Source of the DNA: Hominisplanchenecus murintestinalis
GTDB taxonomy: Bacteria > Bacillota > Clostridia > Lachnospirales > Lachnospiraceae
Length of the DNA: 64,000 nt
Reading direction: 5' to 3'
Assembly: GCA_004793585.1 (NCBI GenBank)
Contig: SRZB01000009.1
Coordinates: 1 to 64,000 of the forward strand
Part shown: in pieces, positions 31,932 to 39,194 of the stretch
Layout of the letters: every line of letters begins with the position of its first letter
How positions within the stretch are numbered: the first letter of the stretch is position 1
Notes under the pieces: model-generated
Told to the model about the DNA's origin: nothing
The model's database searches: none
The model's input: the letters and a program-made list of their open reading frames with translations, nothing else
Made by a program: the position numbers and the translations under genes

Positions 31932-32579
31932 ATGAAGAACATCATCAGAAAATCAATCGCAACTATCGTTGTTATCGCAATCATGCTTACACTGGCTATG
32001 CCTGTGACAGCCGAGGCGGCTACGAAGAAAGCACCGAAGTTGAACAAGTCCAAAGTGACTTTGACTATCACGAAGAAAAAAACAAAGCCGACTGTCCAGT
32101 TGAAAGTGAAGAACACTGCTGGGAAGAAAGTGAAATGGACTTCTTCTAATAAGAAAGTTGTTACAGTAAGCAAGAAAGGGAAAGTCATTGCGAAGAAGAA
32201 AGGCTCTGCTGTTGTAAAAGTGAAAGTTGGGAACAGAACTTTGAAATGCAAGGTTACTGTGAAAGACAAAAGAAAAGCTGTAAGCAATAAGCCGAACAGT
32301 AATACTGATGAGAATAACAGTAATACGAATACTGATAACAGTAATACGACTTGTCAGCATACATGGGTAACAAAGTCTGTTGACGAAGAAGTGACCGTGA
32401 TAGGTTGTCAGTGTGCATGTGGTGAAGTATTTGAAAACAGCGAAGACTGGCACGAACACAGAATTGCAGCAGCACAAAACCATGAATACGGTCATGGCAG
32501 CTTCTCTGAAACTGAAGTAACTACAACTGTAACAAAAACAAAATACGTTTGTTCTAAATGTGGTGCTGAAAAAGAATAA
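31932..32579 (+). CDS. Secreted Ig-like (Big_2) protein with cysteine-rich C-terminus, element cargo
   Basis: 215 residues from ATG 31932 (AAAGGGG upstream). Residues 1-30 are a signal peptide ending AEAA. Residues 35-115 are a lysine-rich Big_2 domain (KVKWTSSNKKVVTVSKKGKV, then IAKKKGSAVVKVKVG). A Ser/Asn linker follows. The last 75 residues have CQHTWVTK, CQCACGEVF and YVCSKCGAEKE: a probable zinc site with Cys and His. It is surface or secreted cargo and shares its Big_2 style with the chromosomal surface proteins at 39-42 and 61 kb. Function unknown. Confidence 0.82.
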   Translation: MKNIIRKSIATIVVIAIMLTLAMPVTAEAATKKAPKLNKSKVTLTITKKKTKPTVQLKVKNTAGKKVKWTSSNKKVVTVSKKGKVIAKKKGSAVVKVKVGNRTLKCKVTVKDKRKAVSNKPNSNTDENNSNTNTDNSNTTCQHTWVTKSVDEEVTVIGCQCACGEVFENSEDWHEHRIAAAQNHEYGHGSFSETEVTTTVTKTKYVCSKCGAEKE

Positions 32580-32592
32580 TTTGCTTGCAAAT

Positions 32593-32636
32593 AAAGGATA
32601 ACCCTCTCACAAAGGGTTATCCTTTAATGTTTTTTA
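32593..32636. terminator. Bidirectional terminator
   Basis: AAAGGATAACCCT (32593-32605) pairs exactly with AGGGTTATCCTTT (32613-32625), with T-rich sequence on both sides. It separates the Big_2 gene from the convergent rep gene. Confidence 0.88.
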
Positions 32637-32755
32637 TGTGAGCATATGGGGGACTGGAATACTGCCCCCACATCCCTGTTACGATAAAATAAAAATAGGA
32701 CTTAACAGAATGTTGGGATCTATTTCTGTCCCTAAATTGTTTGTCCCTGTTGTTT

Positions 32756-33493
32756 TTAGGAGTGTTTTTTTAGGATATATCCCCGGCAATTTCCATACTC
32801 TTTAAAATTTTTTTCCATTTTCGCTACAAGAAGTTTTGTTTCAAATGCTTCGTCCAACATTTTTTTATGCAAAGCATAGGTGAGTTTCCATTCCTCATTC
32901 ATAAAAATATCTTCAATAGCAATCTCACCGCTCAAAATGCCGACCTTTAAGAAGTTGAGAAGTCCCTTTGCGGTCATGGTAATTTTTTCGGCTCTTCCCC
33001 TCATCCATGTTTCACGCTGTTCCCTGTAATGCTCCATGTAATCTTTACCAGCGATTGTCCGGACGGAACTGGGGGCATACTGGTACTTCTGGGGGTATTT
33101 GATATGTATTAAATAAGACAGCATATTGTCATAGGCGTAACGCCCCGACTTTGGCTTTTCAATATAAGATTCCCCAATGCCGATGGCACTGGCAATTTTG
33201 GGGAGTGTCTTTCCTTTTTTGAATTTGACAATAAAATGGGCATGGTGTGACGTGAATGCAATTTCATAAGCGTGTTTATACTCATTCCATAATTTTTTTT
33301 CATCCTTATCATGTTCAATAGCGTACATTTCCTGAATCTCACATCCTGCTTTTTCTAACCGTGTTTTGATAATTTTTCCCATTTCATCTATATTTCCAAG
33401 CTGTTTCTTTTCGTCATCTGTCCAATTCCAGTGTTCGGGTAAAAAATCTTGTGTAATTTGTGCAATCCCTAAATCAGCCAATCTTTTAGCCAT
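32756..33493 (-). CDS. rep: Rolling-circle plasmid-type Rep (Rep_2 family)
   Basis: 245 residues. FTSHHAHFIVKFKKGKTLPK holds the HUH motif (His 84, 86), and DNMLSYLIHIKYPQKYQY holds the nicking Tyr (about 127) and the YLxH..P.KYQY signature of Rep_2. The C-terminal 100 residues are a helical oligomerisation part. It should nick a dso and allow the excised circle to replicate. A 15-bp perfect hairpin lies about 140 bases upstream of its start (33,634-33,674). Plasmid-style Rep inside an integrative element makes the circle more stable and transferable. Confidence 0.9.
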   Translation of the reverse strand: MAKRLADLGIAQITQDFLPEHWNWTDDEKKQLGNIDEMGKIIKTRLEKAGCEIQEMYAIEHDKDEKKLWNEYKHAYEIAFTSHHAHFIVKFKKGKTLPKIASAIGIGESYIEKPKSGRYAYDNMLSYLIHIKYPQKYQYAPSSVRTIAGKDYMEHYREQRETWMRGRAEKITMTAKGLLNFLKVGILSGEIAIEDIFMNEEWKLTYALHKKMLDEAFETKLLVAKMEKNFKEYGNCRGYILKKHS

Positions 33494-33633
33494 ATTTTCA
33501 CCTCGTTTCTTATCTTATATAAGCATTGTACCAAGAATGGGGCAAAAATGCAATAGTTAAAACAAAGGAACTTTAATTATTCACTAACTATTACATTTTG
33601 CAAGACGCTTTGCGGTGTGCAAAAACGCCGGGA

Positions 33634-33674
33634 AATGACCGTGCGGTATCGACAAGCCCTACCGCACGGTCATT
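33634..33674. repeat. 15-bp perfect hairpin, candidate double-strand origin
   Basis: AATGACCGTGCGGTA (33634-33648) and TACCGCACGGTCATT (33660-33674) with an 11-base loop, upstream of rep. TAACTATTACA (about 33588) and TGTAATAGTTA (about 33692) form an outer inverted pair. Position and symmetry suggest the Rep origin; the nick site is not certain. Confidence 0.55.
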
Positions 33675-33819
33675 CTATGTATGTGTGGTATTTGTAATAG
33701 TTAAATTGTATAAATTCTAACTATTCATGAATAATATATTGATATATCAATATATTTTAGCATTTTTGGAAAGTGAATAATTAAAAAATGGTGTTTTGGA
33801 GAGTAAAAGGTTTGAAAAA

Positions 33820-34020
33820 AATCGTAGACACCCCAAAATCGTATTCAAAACAGACTTTTTCCAATACTGGCGTGGTTTTCAATGAATACGATTTTGAATA
33901 CGGTACAATTCTAAATCGTAGACAAATGTATTCAAAACAGGCTTTTTCCAATACTGGCGTGGTTTTCAATAAATACGATTTTTGGATACAGTAATCCCCA
34001 GACATCAGAAATCGTATTCA
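33820..34020. repeat. Tandem structured repeats with AATCGTA boxes
   Basis: Two copies of a unit of about 55 bases (33841-33895 and 33928-33982) that share TATTCAAAACAG, CTTTTTCCAATACTGGCGTG and GTTTTCAAT. Each is flanked by AATCGTATTCA-type boxes in inverted order; further AATCGTA boxes are at 33820, 33914 and 34010. No open frame with a ribosome site is found. They lie between the rep hairpin and the recombinase-side promoter. Confidence 0.8.
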
Positions 34021-34166
34021 TCCCCGAAATTGAAAGGGGAGATTCTGACAGATTCCCATAATACAGCACTGCTTTTAGGGCTTTATACATGTTTGGAATA
34101 GCTAACCAAACTTTTGTTTATTTTTTCAATGCTTTTTGTAACATATTCACAAAAAAGAAAATACGA

Positions 34167-34196
34167 TTGACAGCGAAAAAAGATATGTGGTATAAT
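34167..34196 (+). promoter_or_regulatory. Consensus sigma-A promoter
   Basis: TTGACA (34167-34172) and TATAAT (34191-34196), both perfect, with an 18-base spacer. Another TACGATT box overlaps the -35. It drives a leader of about 240 bases before the small gene at 34,474 and the recombinase. Confidence 0.85.
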
Positions 34197-34367
34197 GTGG
34201 AAAAAATAAAATATTATTGTGCTTTTCTCACAGTAGTGCCGACGGACAGCATAACCGGTATGCTTAATTTCCAAGTATATTGGTGCTGATAAGGCGGTCG
34301 TGGGGGAAATATATCGCAGGAAGTACCGAGTTCAGAGGAAATTTCTGACAGTGCCAAGTATGTGCAG

Positions 34368-34441
34368 GCGGTGTAACAAATATAAATTCCAATTAGTGAT
34401 TATGCTGATTGGGGTTCATATATGTTACACCGCTTTTTTTG
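34368..34441 (+). terminator. Leader terminator (possible attenuator)
   Basis: GCGGTGTAACA (34368-34378) pairs perfectly with TGTTACACCGC (34423-34433), followed by eight T. An inner CCAAT / ATTGG pair closes the loop. It lies between the strong promoter and the first gene it serves, so transcription downstream needs read-through. Confidence 0.75.
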
Positions 34442-34473
34442 TTTCCCAATGCACAAAGAAAGGAGAAGTTACC

Positions 34474-34872
34474 ATGACTGATTCAATTACAGAAATTTAT
34501 ACAGAGCGCAAGCGGACTTACCATGATTATGAATGCGAGGATATAGTTATTATGAAAAAAGATTACGGGTGCAGTTGGAAAGACACAATCAAATTATTCC
34601 ATTCAAGAACGTATCAAGGAAGTGTATATCACCCCAAAGGGAATACCTCTTTTGCATGGGACAAAATTTTACGGAATAGTCATATAATAAGATTCATTTG
34701 CCCGGAGATTTTCATGTCCGATACTACTTATCAACAGATTGAACAGAAAATAAATGGTATAAAGGTTGTGCTTGAGTTCCCTACACAACCAGAACAGACG
34801 GATATTTTACATCAAGAAATAAAGTCTATTCTTTCAAGTGTCTTACGGGAACAGTTACAAAAAATCTCATAA
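34474..34872 (+). CDS. Small element protein upstream of recombinase
   Basis: 132 residues from ATG 34474 with AAAGGAGAAGTTACC before it. YHDYECEDIVIMKKDYGCSW and NTSFAWDKILRNSHIIRF suggest a helical DNA-binding or regulatory protein, but no family is recognised. It lies 52 bases before the recombinase and is likely cotranscribed; a directionality factor (RDF) is one possibility, from position only. Confidence 0.68.
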   Translation: MTDSITEIYTERKRTYHDYECEDIVIMKKDYGCSWKDTIKLFHSRTYQGSVYHPKGNTSFAWDKILRNSHIIRFICPEIFMSDTTYQQIEQKINGIKVVLEFPTQPEQTDILHQEIKSILSSVLREQLQKIS

Positions 34873-34924
34873 CGTCAGCAGAGGGATAACCCTCTGCTGG
34901 TTAGAAAGAAAGGACGATTGACTT

Positions 34925-36625
34925 ATGAAAAAAGTGAGAATGTTATTACGCGTTAGTTCAAATCAGCAGTTAGAGCTGGACGGTGATTTGAGTGTGCAAA
35001 GAGAAATTGTAAAAGACTATGTAAAAAAACACGAAGAATGGCAACTCGATTCAAAGGAATACTTTGAGGGAAGTAACAGCGGATATAAAAATTCGGTCGC
35101 AGACAGAAATGTACTGCAAAACGCCTTACAGGACGCACAGGCAAAAGAATATGATATTTTGGTGGCATACAAAGACGATAGAATTGGCAGACTTATGTGG
35201 GAAATCGGAGCCTATGTAATGGCTCTGAAAAAATGTGGTGTGGATATTTACACCGTGAAAGACGGCTGCATTTCTCCTGAAACAGATGATACAATGGGGC
35301 AAATGATGTTAGCTTTGAGATACGGTAATGCCCAGAAACAAAGTGCTGATACAGGTATGCGTGTAAAAGATACCGCCCAGAAGTTAGTGCAGAAAGGAAA
35401 ATTCATGGGTGGAAAAGCCCCTTATGGCTACAAATTAGAGTTATCAGGAGAAATCAGTAAACACGGACGGGCGTTACATCATCTTGTTATTGTTCCAGAA
35501 CAGGCAGAGGTTGTCAGTTATATTTATGACCTATCTCTCAATAAGGAGTACGGTTCTTCCAAAATTGCCAGCGTTTTGAACAGGCATGAAACCTATAAAA
35601 ACCTTGCCCCCAATGACACATGGAAAGGCGGAACTATCACAAGCATTTTAACGAATCCTATCTATGCCGGACATACAGCTTATAAACGCAGGGAGCGAAT
35701 CAACGGACAATATCACAGGCTTGACAGTGAGAATTGGATTACTTCTATTGACGCAAACGAAAGTATTATGATTATCGACGGTGATACATGGAATAAAACA
35801 CAGGAACGACGTAAACGCCGGGGCGATAAATACATAAAAGCATTAGAGCATAAGGATGTGAATGTGATTAGAAAGAATGATGGTATGTTAGCCTTAATTG
35901 ATGTTTTATATTGCGGATATTGTGGAAGTAAAATGACAAATGGGAGTAAATATAACTATTGGACGATAAAAGGTACAGGAGAAAAAAGAGCAAGCAAAAT
36001 TGCGATATATAAATGCCAAAATGCATGGCAAGGGGTAACCCATGTTAAGACTAAGCAAATCCGAGCCGACATGATTGAACCGATTGTATTTGAATCCATC
36101 GCACAATACATCGGGAAATTACAGGAAAATGAAAGTATTTTTAATGAAATTGAGAACAATCAGAATCAAGAAAAGAAACGGAAACAAGCTGAATTAAAAA
36201 AGGAAAAACAGAATCTTGAAAATATTCAGGACAAGATTCGGATTATGGAAGAAAATATTCCAAATGCTATGACTGGTGACTATCCTTTGTCATTGGAAGA
36301 ACTGGTAGCAATCATCAAAAAGCATAAAGAACAGGCACAGCAACAACAGGATATTGTTACCTTAAAGGAACTGGAATTGAAAAGCACTTCTGTATCAATC
36401 AACGAATGGGAAGATATTAAAAATAAGATTCCAACATGGCAGGATGTGTTTCTAAATGCAGATGTGGCAACAAAGCGGGTACTGGTAAATAAGCTCGTAG
36501 AGCGTATTGATGTAAAGAAAACAGAAGTCGTTATTCGTTTCAAAATCAACCTTAATGACTTCATTCCACAACCCAGAATATGTGGTGATTCCCATACCAT
36601 TCTGTGTACACGCGATTCAAAGTAA
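34925..36625 (+). CDS. Large serine recombinase of the 7.4 kb element
   Basis: 566 residues in the present state. The catalytic domain has MLLRVSSNQQLELDGDLSVQ with Ser 11, YKDDRIGRLMWEI and GQMMLALRYGNAQKQSADTG. Then MGGKAPYGYKLELSG and TNPIYAGHTAYKRR (recombinase domain), a zinc ribbon (LYCGYCGSKM, then YKCQNAW) and a coiled coil at about 400-480. The last ten residues after G-D-S-H come from host DNA: the frame crosses the attachment core at 36594. In the excised circle it would instead run on through 29175 to a TAA at 29272-29274 and be about 590 residues. Only weakly similar in length and sequence to the prophage integrase. Confidence 0.93.
   Translation: MKKVRMLLRVSSNQQLELDGDLSVQREIVKDYVKKHEEWQLDSKEYFEGSNSGYKNSVADRNVLQNALQDAQAKEYDILVAYKDDRIGRLMWEIGAYVMALKKCGVDIYTVKDGCISPETDDTMGQMMLALRYGNAQKQSADTGMRVKDTAQKLVQKGKFMGGKAPYGYKLELSGEISKHGRALHHLVIVPEQAEVVSYIYDLSLNKEYGSSKIASVLNRHETYKNLAPNDTWKGGTITSILTNPIYAGHTAYKRRERINGQYHRLDSENWITSIDANESIMIIDGDTWNKTQERRKRRGDKYIKALEHKDVNVIRKNDGMLALIDVLYCGYCGSKMTNGSKYNYWTIKGTGEKRASKIAIYKCQNAWQGVTHVKTKQIRADMIEPIVFESIAQYIGKLQENESIFNEIENNQNQEKKRKQAELKKEKQNLENIQDKIRIMEENIPNAMTGDYPLSLEELVAIIKKHKEQAQQQQDIVTLKELELKSTSVSINEWEDIKNKIPTWQDVFLNADVATKRVLVNKLVERIDVKKTEVVIRFKINLNDFIPQPRICGDSHTILCTRDSK
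36577..36597. other. Right attachment junction of the 7.4 kb element
   Basis: Core ATAC at 36594-36597 next to host sleC. The element arm on the minus strand reads GGGAATCACCACATATTC after GTAT and mirrors the left arm. The recombinase reading frame runs through it. Confidence 0.8.
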
Positions 36626-37271
36626 AAGACATGATGGCCAGCACGTTGGCGGTAATCGTAGCTCTGGGCCAAGTGGCGTAGATTTCGCTGGACGCCACAT
36701 TTTTTATATAATCACGATAGCGGATATAATAGTCTCCGGCTGTACTGTCCGCCGGAGAACCGTTGTGGACTACAACAAATTCCGGAATCACCACACGGCT
36801 TAAAACAATTTCCCCGGTCTGGTTGACCGGTTTAATTTCTGCCTCCGCAATCTTCGGCGGATAATCCCCATAAAGCGTGTGTGCCGGAATCACAATATCC
36901 TGAAAATCTTCCGGCTGCACAAGAGGCACCATACGCACCTCCTGTATTGCCGTAGAGTCCGGCAGGATTTCAGCGCCTGAAATCGTCACCGGCTCATATC
37001 CCGGCGCAGTAATCTGTAAAGTATATTCCGCGTAGGGCTGTGATGCCGACGGCTCCATACTGTACTCCAAAGGCGGCGCCGCCAGCTCCAGCAGCTCCGT
37101 CTGCCCATCCGCATCCGTTGTAACCTGTTCCACTGTACTTTCCGGATCTCCCGTATAAGAAATCGCTATCTGCGCATCCTCCACCGGACGCGCTTCAGAC
37201 TGCACCCGTATCCGCAGCCGTCCCCGGTCTACATTATTTTCCTGCATTGCTTTCATATCATTTCTCTGCAT
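36594..37271 (-). pseudogene. sleC: sleC 5' part (spore cortex-lytic enzyme), cut by the mobile element
   Basis: About 225 codons from ATG 37271 (GAGG five bases before). LRIRVQSEARPVEDAQIAIS then the prodomain, PPLEYSMEPSASQPYAEYTL, IPAHTLYGDYPPKIAEAEIK, VVIPEFVVVHNGSPADSTAG and YRDYIKNVASSEIYATWPRA match clostridial SleC. The native text stops at LNRVYTEWY; a further 9 codons come from the element. SleC is a secreted pre-pro-enzyme made during sporulation and activated by Csp proteases to degrade cortex peptidoglycan at germination. The present truncated form lacks most of the catalytic part. Joining to 29,174 leftward through GTAT gives W-Y-R-N-K-G in frame. Confidence 0.88.
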
Positions 37272-37306
37272 ATCTGCCTCGACCTCGAAATCACTTCATC
37301 ATTCAC

Positions 37307-37314
37307 AGTATATG
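37307..37314 (-). promoter_or_regulatory. Possible SigE-type -10 element before sleC
   Basis: CATATACT on the minus strand, close to the mother-cell SigE -10 (CATACACT type), 36 bases before the ATG. No convincing -35 was found at the required distance, so this is tentative. Confidence 0.25.
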
Positions 37315-37364
37315 CATCGGCTGTCATGCCATGCACAAATGCAGCCTCTCTTCTGTTATCTATT

Positions 37365-37808
37365 TCAGATATAATACATATATTCTGCTGAACTGCCCAA
37401 TTCCTTATATTGTTCTACCAGCTCAGCCAACGTACACGTTTCCAGGAACTTCCAAATCGATGCATTTATCCTATCCCAGACCAGTTCCTGAATAGCCCAC
37501 CGCACTGCATCCTGCCGGACTCCTATATCTGTTTCTTCAATAATGTTAAACCTTCCCTCCAGCACGGTAAGCACATCGTCCAGCTTGATTTCTTCCATAC
37601 TTTTTGCCAGCCGGTAACCTCCCTGTGCACCTTTCTGGCTCTTTACAATTCCTGCCTTCCTCAAAGCTGCAAACACTTGCTCCAAATAGTTCAGAGAAAT
37701 ATTCTGCCGCTTTGCCACATGGAGCAGGGACACCGCTCCTTCATTTTCATGACTGGCCAAATCCACCAGTGCCCGCAGGCCATATCTCCCTTTCGTTGAT
37801 ATCTTCAC
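37365..37808 (-). CDS. Rrf2 family regulator without cysteine cluster
   Basis: 147 residues. MKISTKGRYGLRALVDLASH, then NISLNYLEQVFAALRKAGIV and SQKGAQGGYRLAKSMEEIKL is a standard Rrf2 winged helix. The Fe-S cysteines of IscR-type members are absent, so it is more like CymR (which acts with cysteine synthase). Its ATG overlaps the stop of a second Rrf2 gene by four bases. Only 93 bases separate its stop from sleC. Confidence 0.9.
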   Translation of the reverse strand: MKISTKGRYGLRALVDLASHENEGAVSLLHVAKRQNISLNYLEQVFAALRKAGIVKSQKGAQGGYRLAKSMEEIKLDDVLTVLEGRFNIIEETDIGVRQDAVRWAIQELVWDRINASIWKFLETCTLAELVEQYKELGSSAEYMYYI

Positions 37809-38248
37809 TCTTCTCCTCCGCCTATCCTCTGTTTCCTTTCAGCCAGTTCCTTTATCTGTGCAATACTAACATCCCTGACTGCATCTCTTGTCAAATCCCA
37901 TAGCCGGTTCCACGTTTCTTTCGTGGCACACTTACCACAGTCTATACCACAGCCCATATCCCGGATCAGGCATTCTACCGGAGCCAGGTTTCCCTCTGCT
38001 GCCAGCAGCACCTCCAGCGCTGTAATATCCCCGGCTGGCCGCGCAAGACAGTAGCCGCCTCCCGCCCCACGTGTACTTTTTATAATTTCTGCTTTTTTCA
38101 ACATGGAGGCAATCCGTTCCAGATATTTTTCTGAAAGCTTTCTTCTCACAGCTACACTGCGGATACTCGCCCTATTCCCATCATCTGCATAAATTGCCAG
38201 ATCTACGACCATTTCTAACGCATAAATACCTTTTGTCGAAATTTTCAT
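37805..38248 (-). CDS. Rrf2 family regulator with Fe-S type cysteines
   Basis: 147 residues from ATG 38248. MKISTKGIYALEMVVDLAIY and KLSEKYLERIASMLKKAEII form the winged helix. CLIRDMGCGIDCGKC gives Cys 93, 100, 104 and 107, close to the NsrR/IscR cluster spacing, and there is an extra Cys 67. Likely senses Fe-S status, NO or redox. Directly followed by the cysteine-free paralogue. The start lies two bases after the DUF1700 gene stop. Confidence 0.9.
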   Translation of the reverse strand: MKISTKGIYALEMVVDLAIYADDGNRASIRSVAVRRKLSEKYLERIASMLKKAEIIKSTRGAGGGYCLARPAGDITALEVLLAAEGNLAPVECLIRDMGCGIDCGKCATKETWNRLWDLTRDAVRDVSIAQIKELAERKQRIGGGEE

Positions 38249-38249
38249 C

Positions 38250-38690
38250 CTATCTCCGCCGGCCTCCGTTTTGAAAAATTGCAGCAATTATCCCAATCAA
38301 GAGAATTGGAAGCAGAAGCGGGATAAGAATCCGCAGTACTGTGGCAGCCAATGCCAGCACAGCCACAAATATAAGCACAGCTGTAAGTTTTGCCATACCC
38401 CGATTTACATTCAGATGATAGTATCTTACCCTATCCTGCTCCGCTTCTTCTTTGCTGTTATATGGGGTTTTTCTGTTATTCCCTTCCTGCCGCGCGGATG
38501 TATCAATGATTGTCCTGGCAATCAGAAGCGGACTTCCCAGCTCTTCCAAAACCTTACTCTCAGATTCTCCTCTTCCCACTGTCTCAGATATATATTCATC
38601 ATAATACCGTATCGTACTGTCAATCTCAGATACCGGCACTTCTCCCTCCAATTTTAAGCGCAGGGTATCTAAAAATTCTGTTTTCGTCAT
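38250..38690 (-). CDS. DUF1700 family membrane protein
   Basis: 146 residues. MTKTEFLDTLRLKLEGEVPV, then IDSTIRYYDEYISETVGRGE and VLEELGSPLLIARTI is the DUF1700 (HAAS-like) signature. The C-terminal part has one or two membrane spans (LTAVLIFVAVLALAATVLRI, then LIPLLLPILLIGIIA). Usually paired with PadR regulators; here it is next to two Rrf2 genes. The start is followed upstream by a 210-base gap with a terminator. Confidence 0.9.
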   Translation of the reverse strand: MTKTEFLDTLRLKLEGEVPVSEIDSTIRYYDEYISETVGRGESESKVLEELGSPLLIARTIIDTSARQEGNNRKTPYNSKEEAEQDRVRYYHLNVNRGMAKLTAVLIFVAVLALAATVLRILIPLLLPILLIGIIAAIFQNGGRRR

Positions 38691-38843
38691 GACTCCCCAT
38701 CCTTTCTCTTCCGCCCCTTACCTGCGTTTGTATAAAAAGCCGCAATTCTGCCAAAAGCCGAACTGTTGCTATTAAAAAGACTTCCACAAAAGCCTTTCTT
38801 CTATTCCTTTAAAAAGTATAGCACAAAAATACATAAAATCAAA

Positions 38844-38868
38844 GTGTGCAGGCTGAAAACCTGCACAC
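38844..38868 (-). terminator. Terminator after HicB-like gene
   Basis: GTGTGCAGG (38844-38852) pairs with CCTGCACAC (38860-38868); on the minus strand TTTGATTTTAT follows. It ends the transcript from 39,182. The remaining gap up to 38,691 shows no gene. Confidence 0.75.
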
Positions 38869-38903
38869 CTCTCTTACCTGCGTTACTGCCCGCAGTAATT
38901 TTT

Positions 38904-39182
38904 CTACTCATCCCATCCTTCATAAAATCTAATGTTTACGGATATCTGCCGCACGACCTCACCTTCTTTCAGAGGAATATCACTAACATCTGTAATATAC
39001 GGCAATTGCACCTCTTCCTCTGAAAGCTCCAGCGAAATCCAGTCCGTGGCGGCCTCGTTGGCATTCTCTACTGCTTCATCCAAGGTGTCTCCCTCGGCAT
39101 AACAGCATTCCAAATCCGGAAAATATCCTTTATATCTGCCTTCTTCTGTCTTATGAAATACTGCAGGATAAATAAATTTCAT
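38904..39182 (-). CDS. HicB-like antitoxin-fold protein (solitary)
   Basis: 92 residues. YPAVFHKTEEGRYKGYFPDL, then CCYAEGDTLDEAVENANEAA is the HicB partial RNase H fold. It lacks a C-terminal DNA-binding domain and no HicA toxin gene is adjacent, so it is a stand-alone member. Twelve bases separate it from the end of the beta-helix gene upstream. Confidence 0.88.
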   Translation of the reverse strand: MKFIYPAVFHKTEEGRYKGYFPDLECCYAEGDTLDEAVENANEAATDWISLELSEEEVQLPYITDVSDIPLKEGEVVRQISVNIRFYEGWDE

Positions 39183-39194
39183 ATTGTTTCGCTC

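Larger units (their letters stand above)
29171..36597. mobile_element. 7.4 kb integrative mobilizable element with serine recombinase, MobV and RCR Rep
   Basis: Bounded by the tetranucleotide ATAC at 29171-29174 and 36594-36597. Inside each end lies an imperfect inverted copy of AATCACCAYATATTC (29180-29194 as read on plus; 36577-36591 on minus), as expected for the two halves of a serine-integrase attP. Contents left to right: J-domain protein, small protein, MobV relaxase (minus), secreted Big_2 protein, Rep (minus), small protein, large serine recombinase. It has genes for excision, replication of the circle and mobilization, but no conjugation apparatus, so it needs a helper. Joining the flanks through GTAT gives an in-frame sleC. 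Confidence 0.9.

Noticed and set aside
33820..34020. AATCGTA repeats as a CRISPR or integron attC
   Set aside because: Only two full copies, no regular spacers, no cas or integron integrase; boxes occur in both orientations.
29171..36597. The 7.4 kb element as part of the prophage
   Set aside because: It has its own recombinase, attachment arms, Rep and relaxase, and is separated from the prophage integrase by about 200 bp of host sleC.
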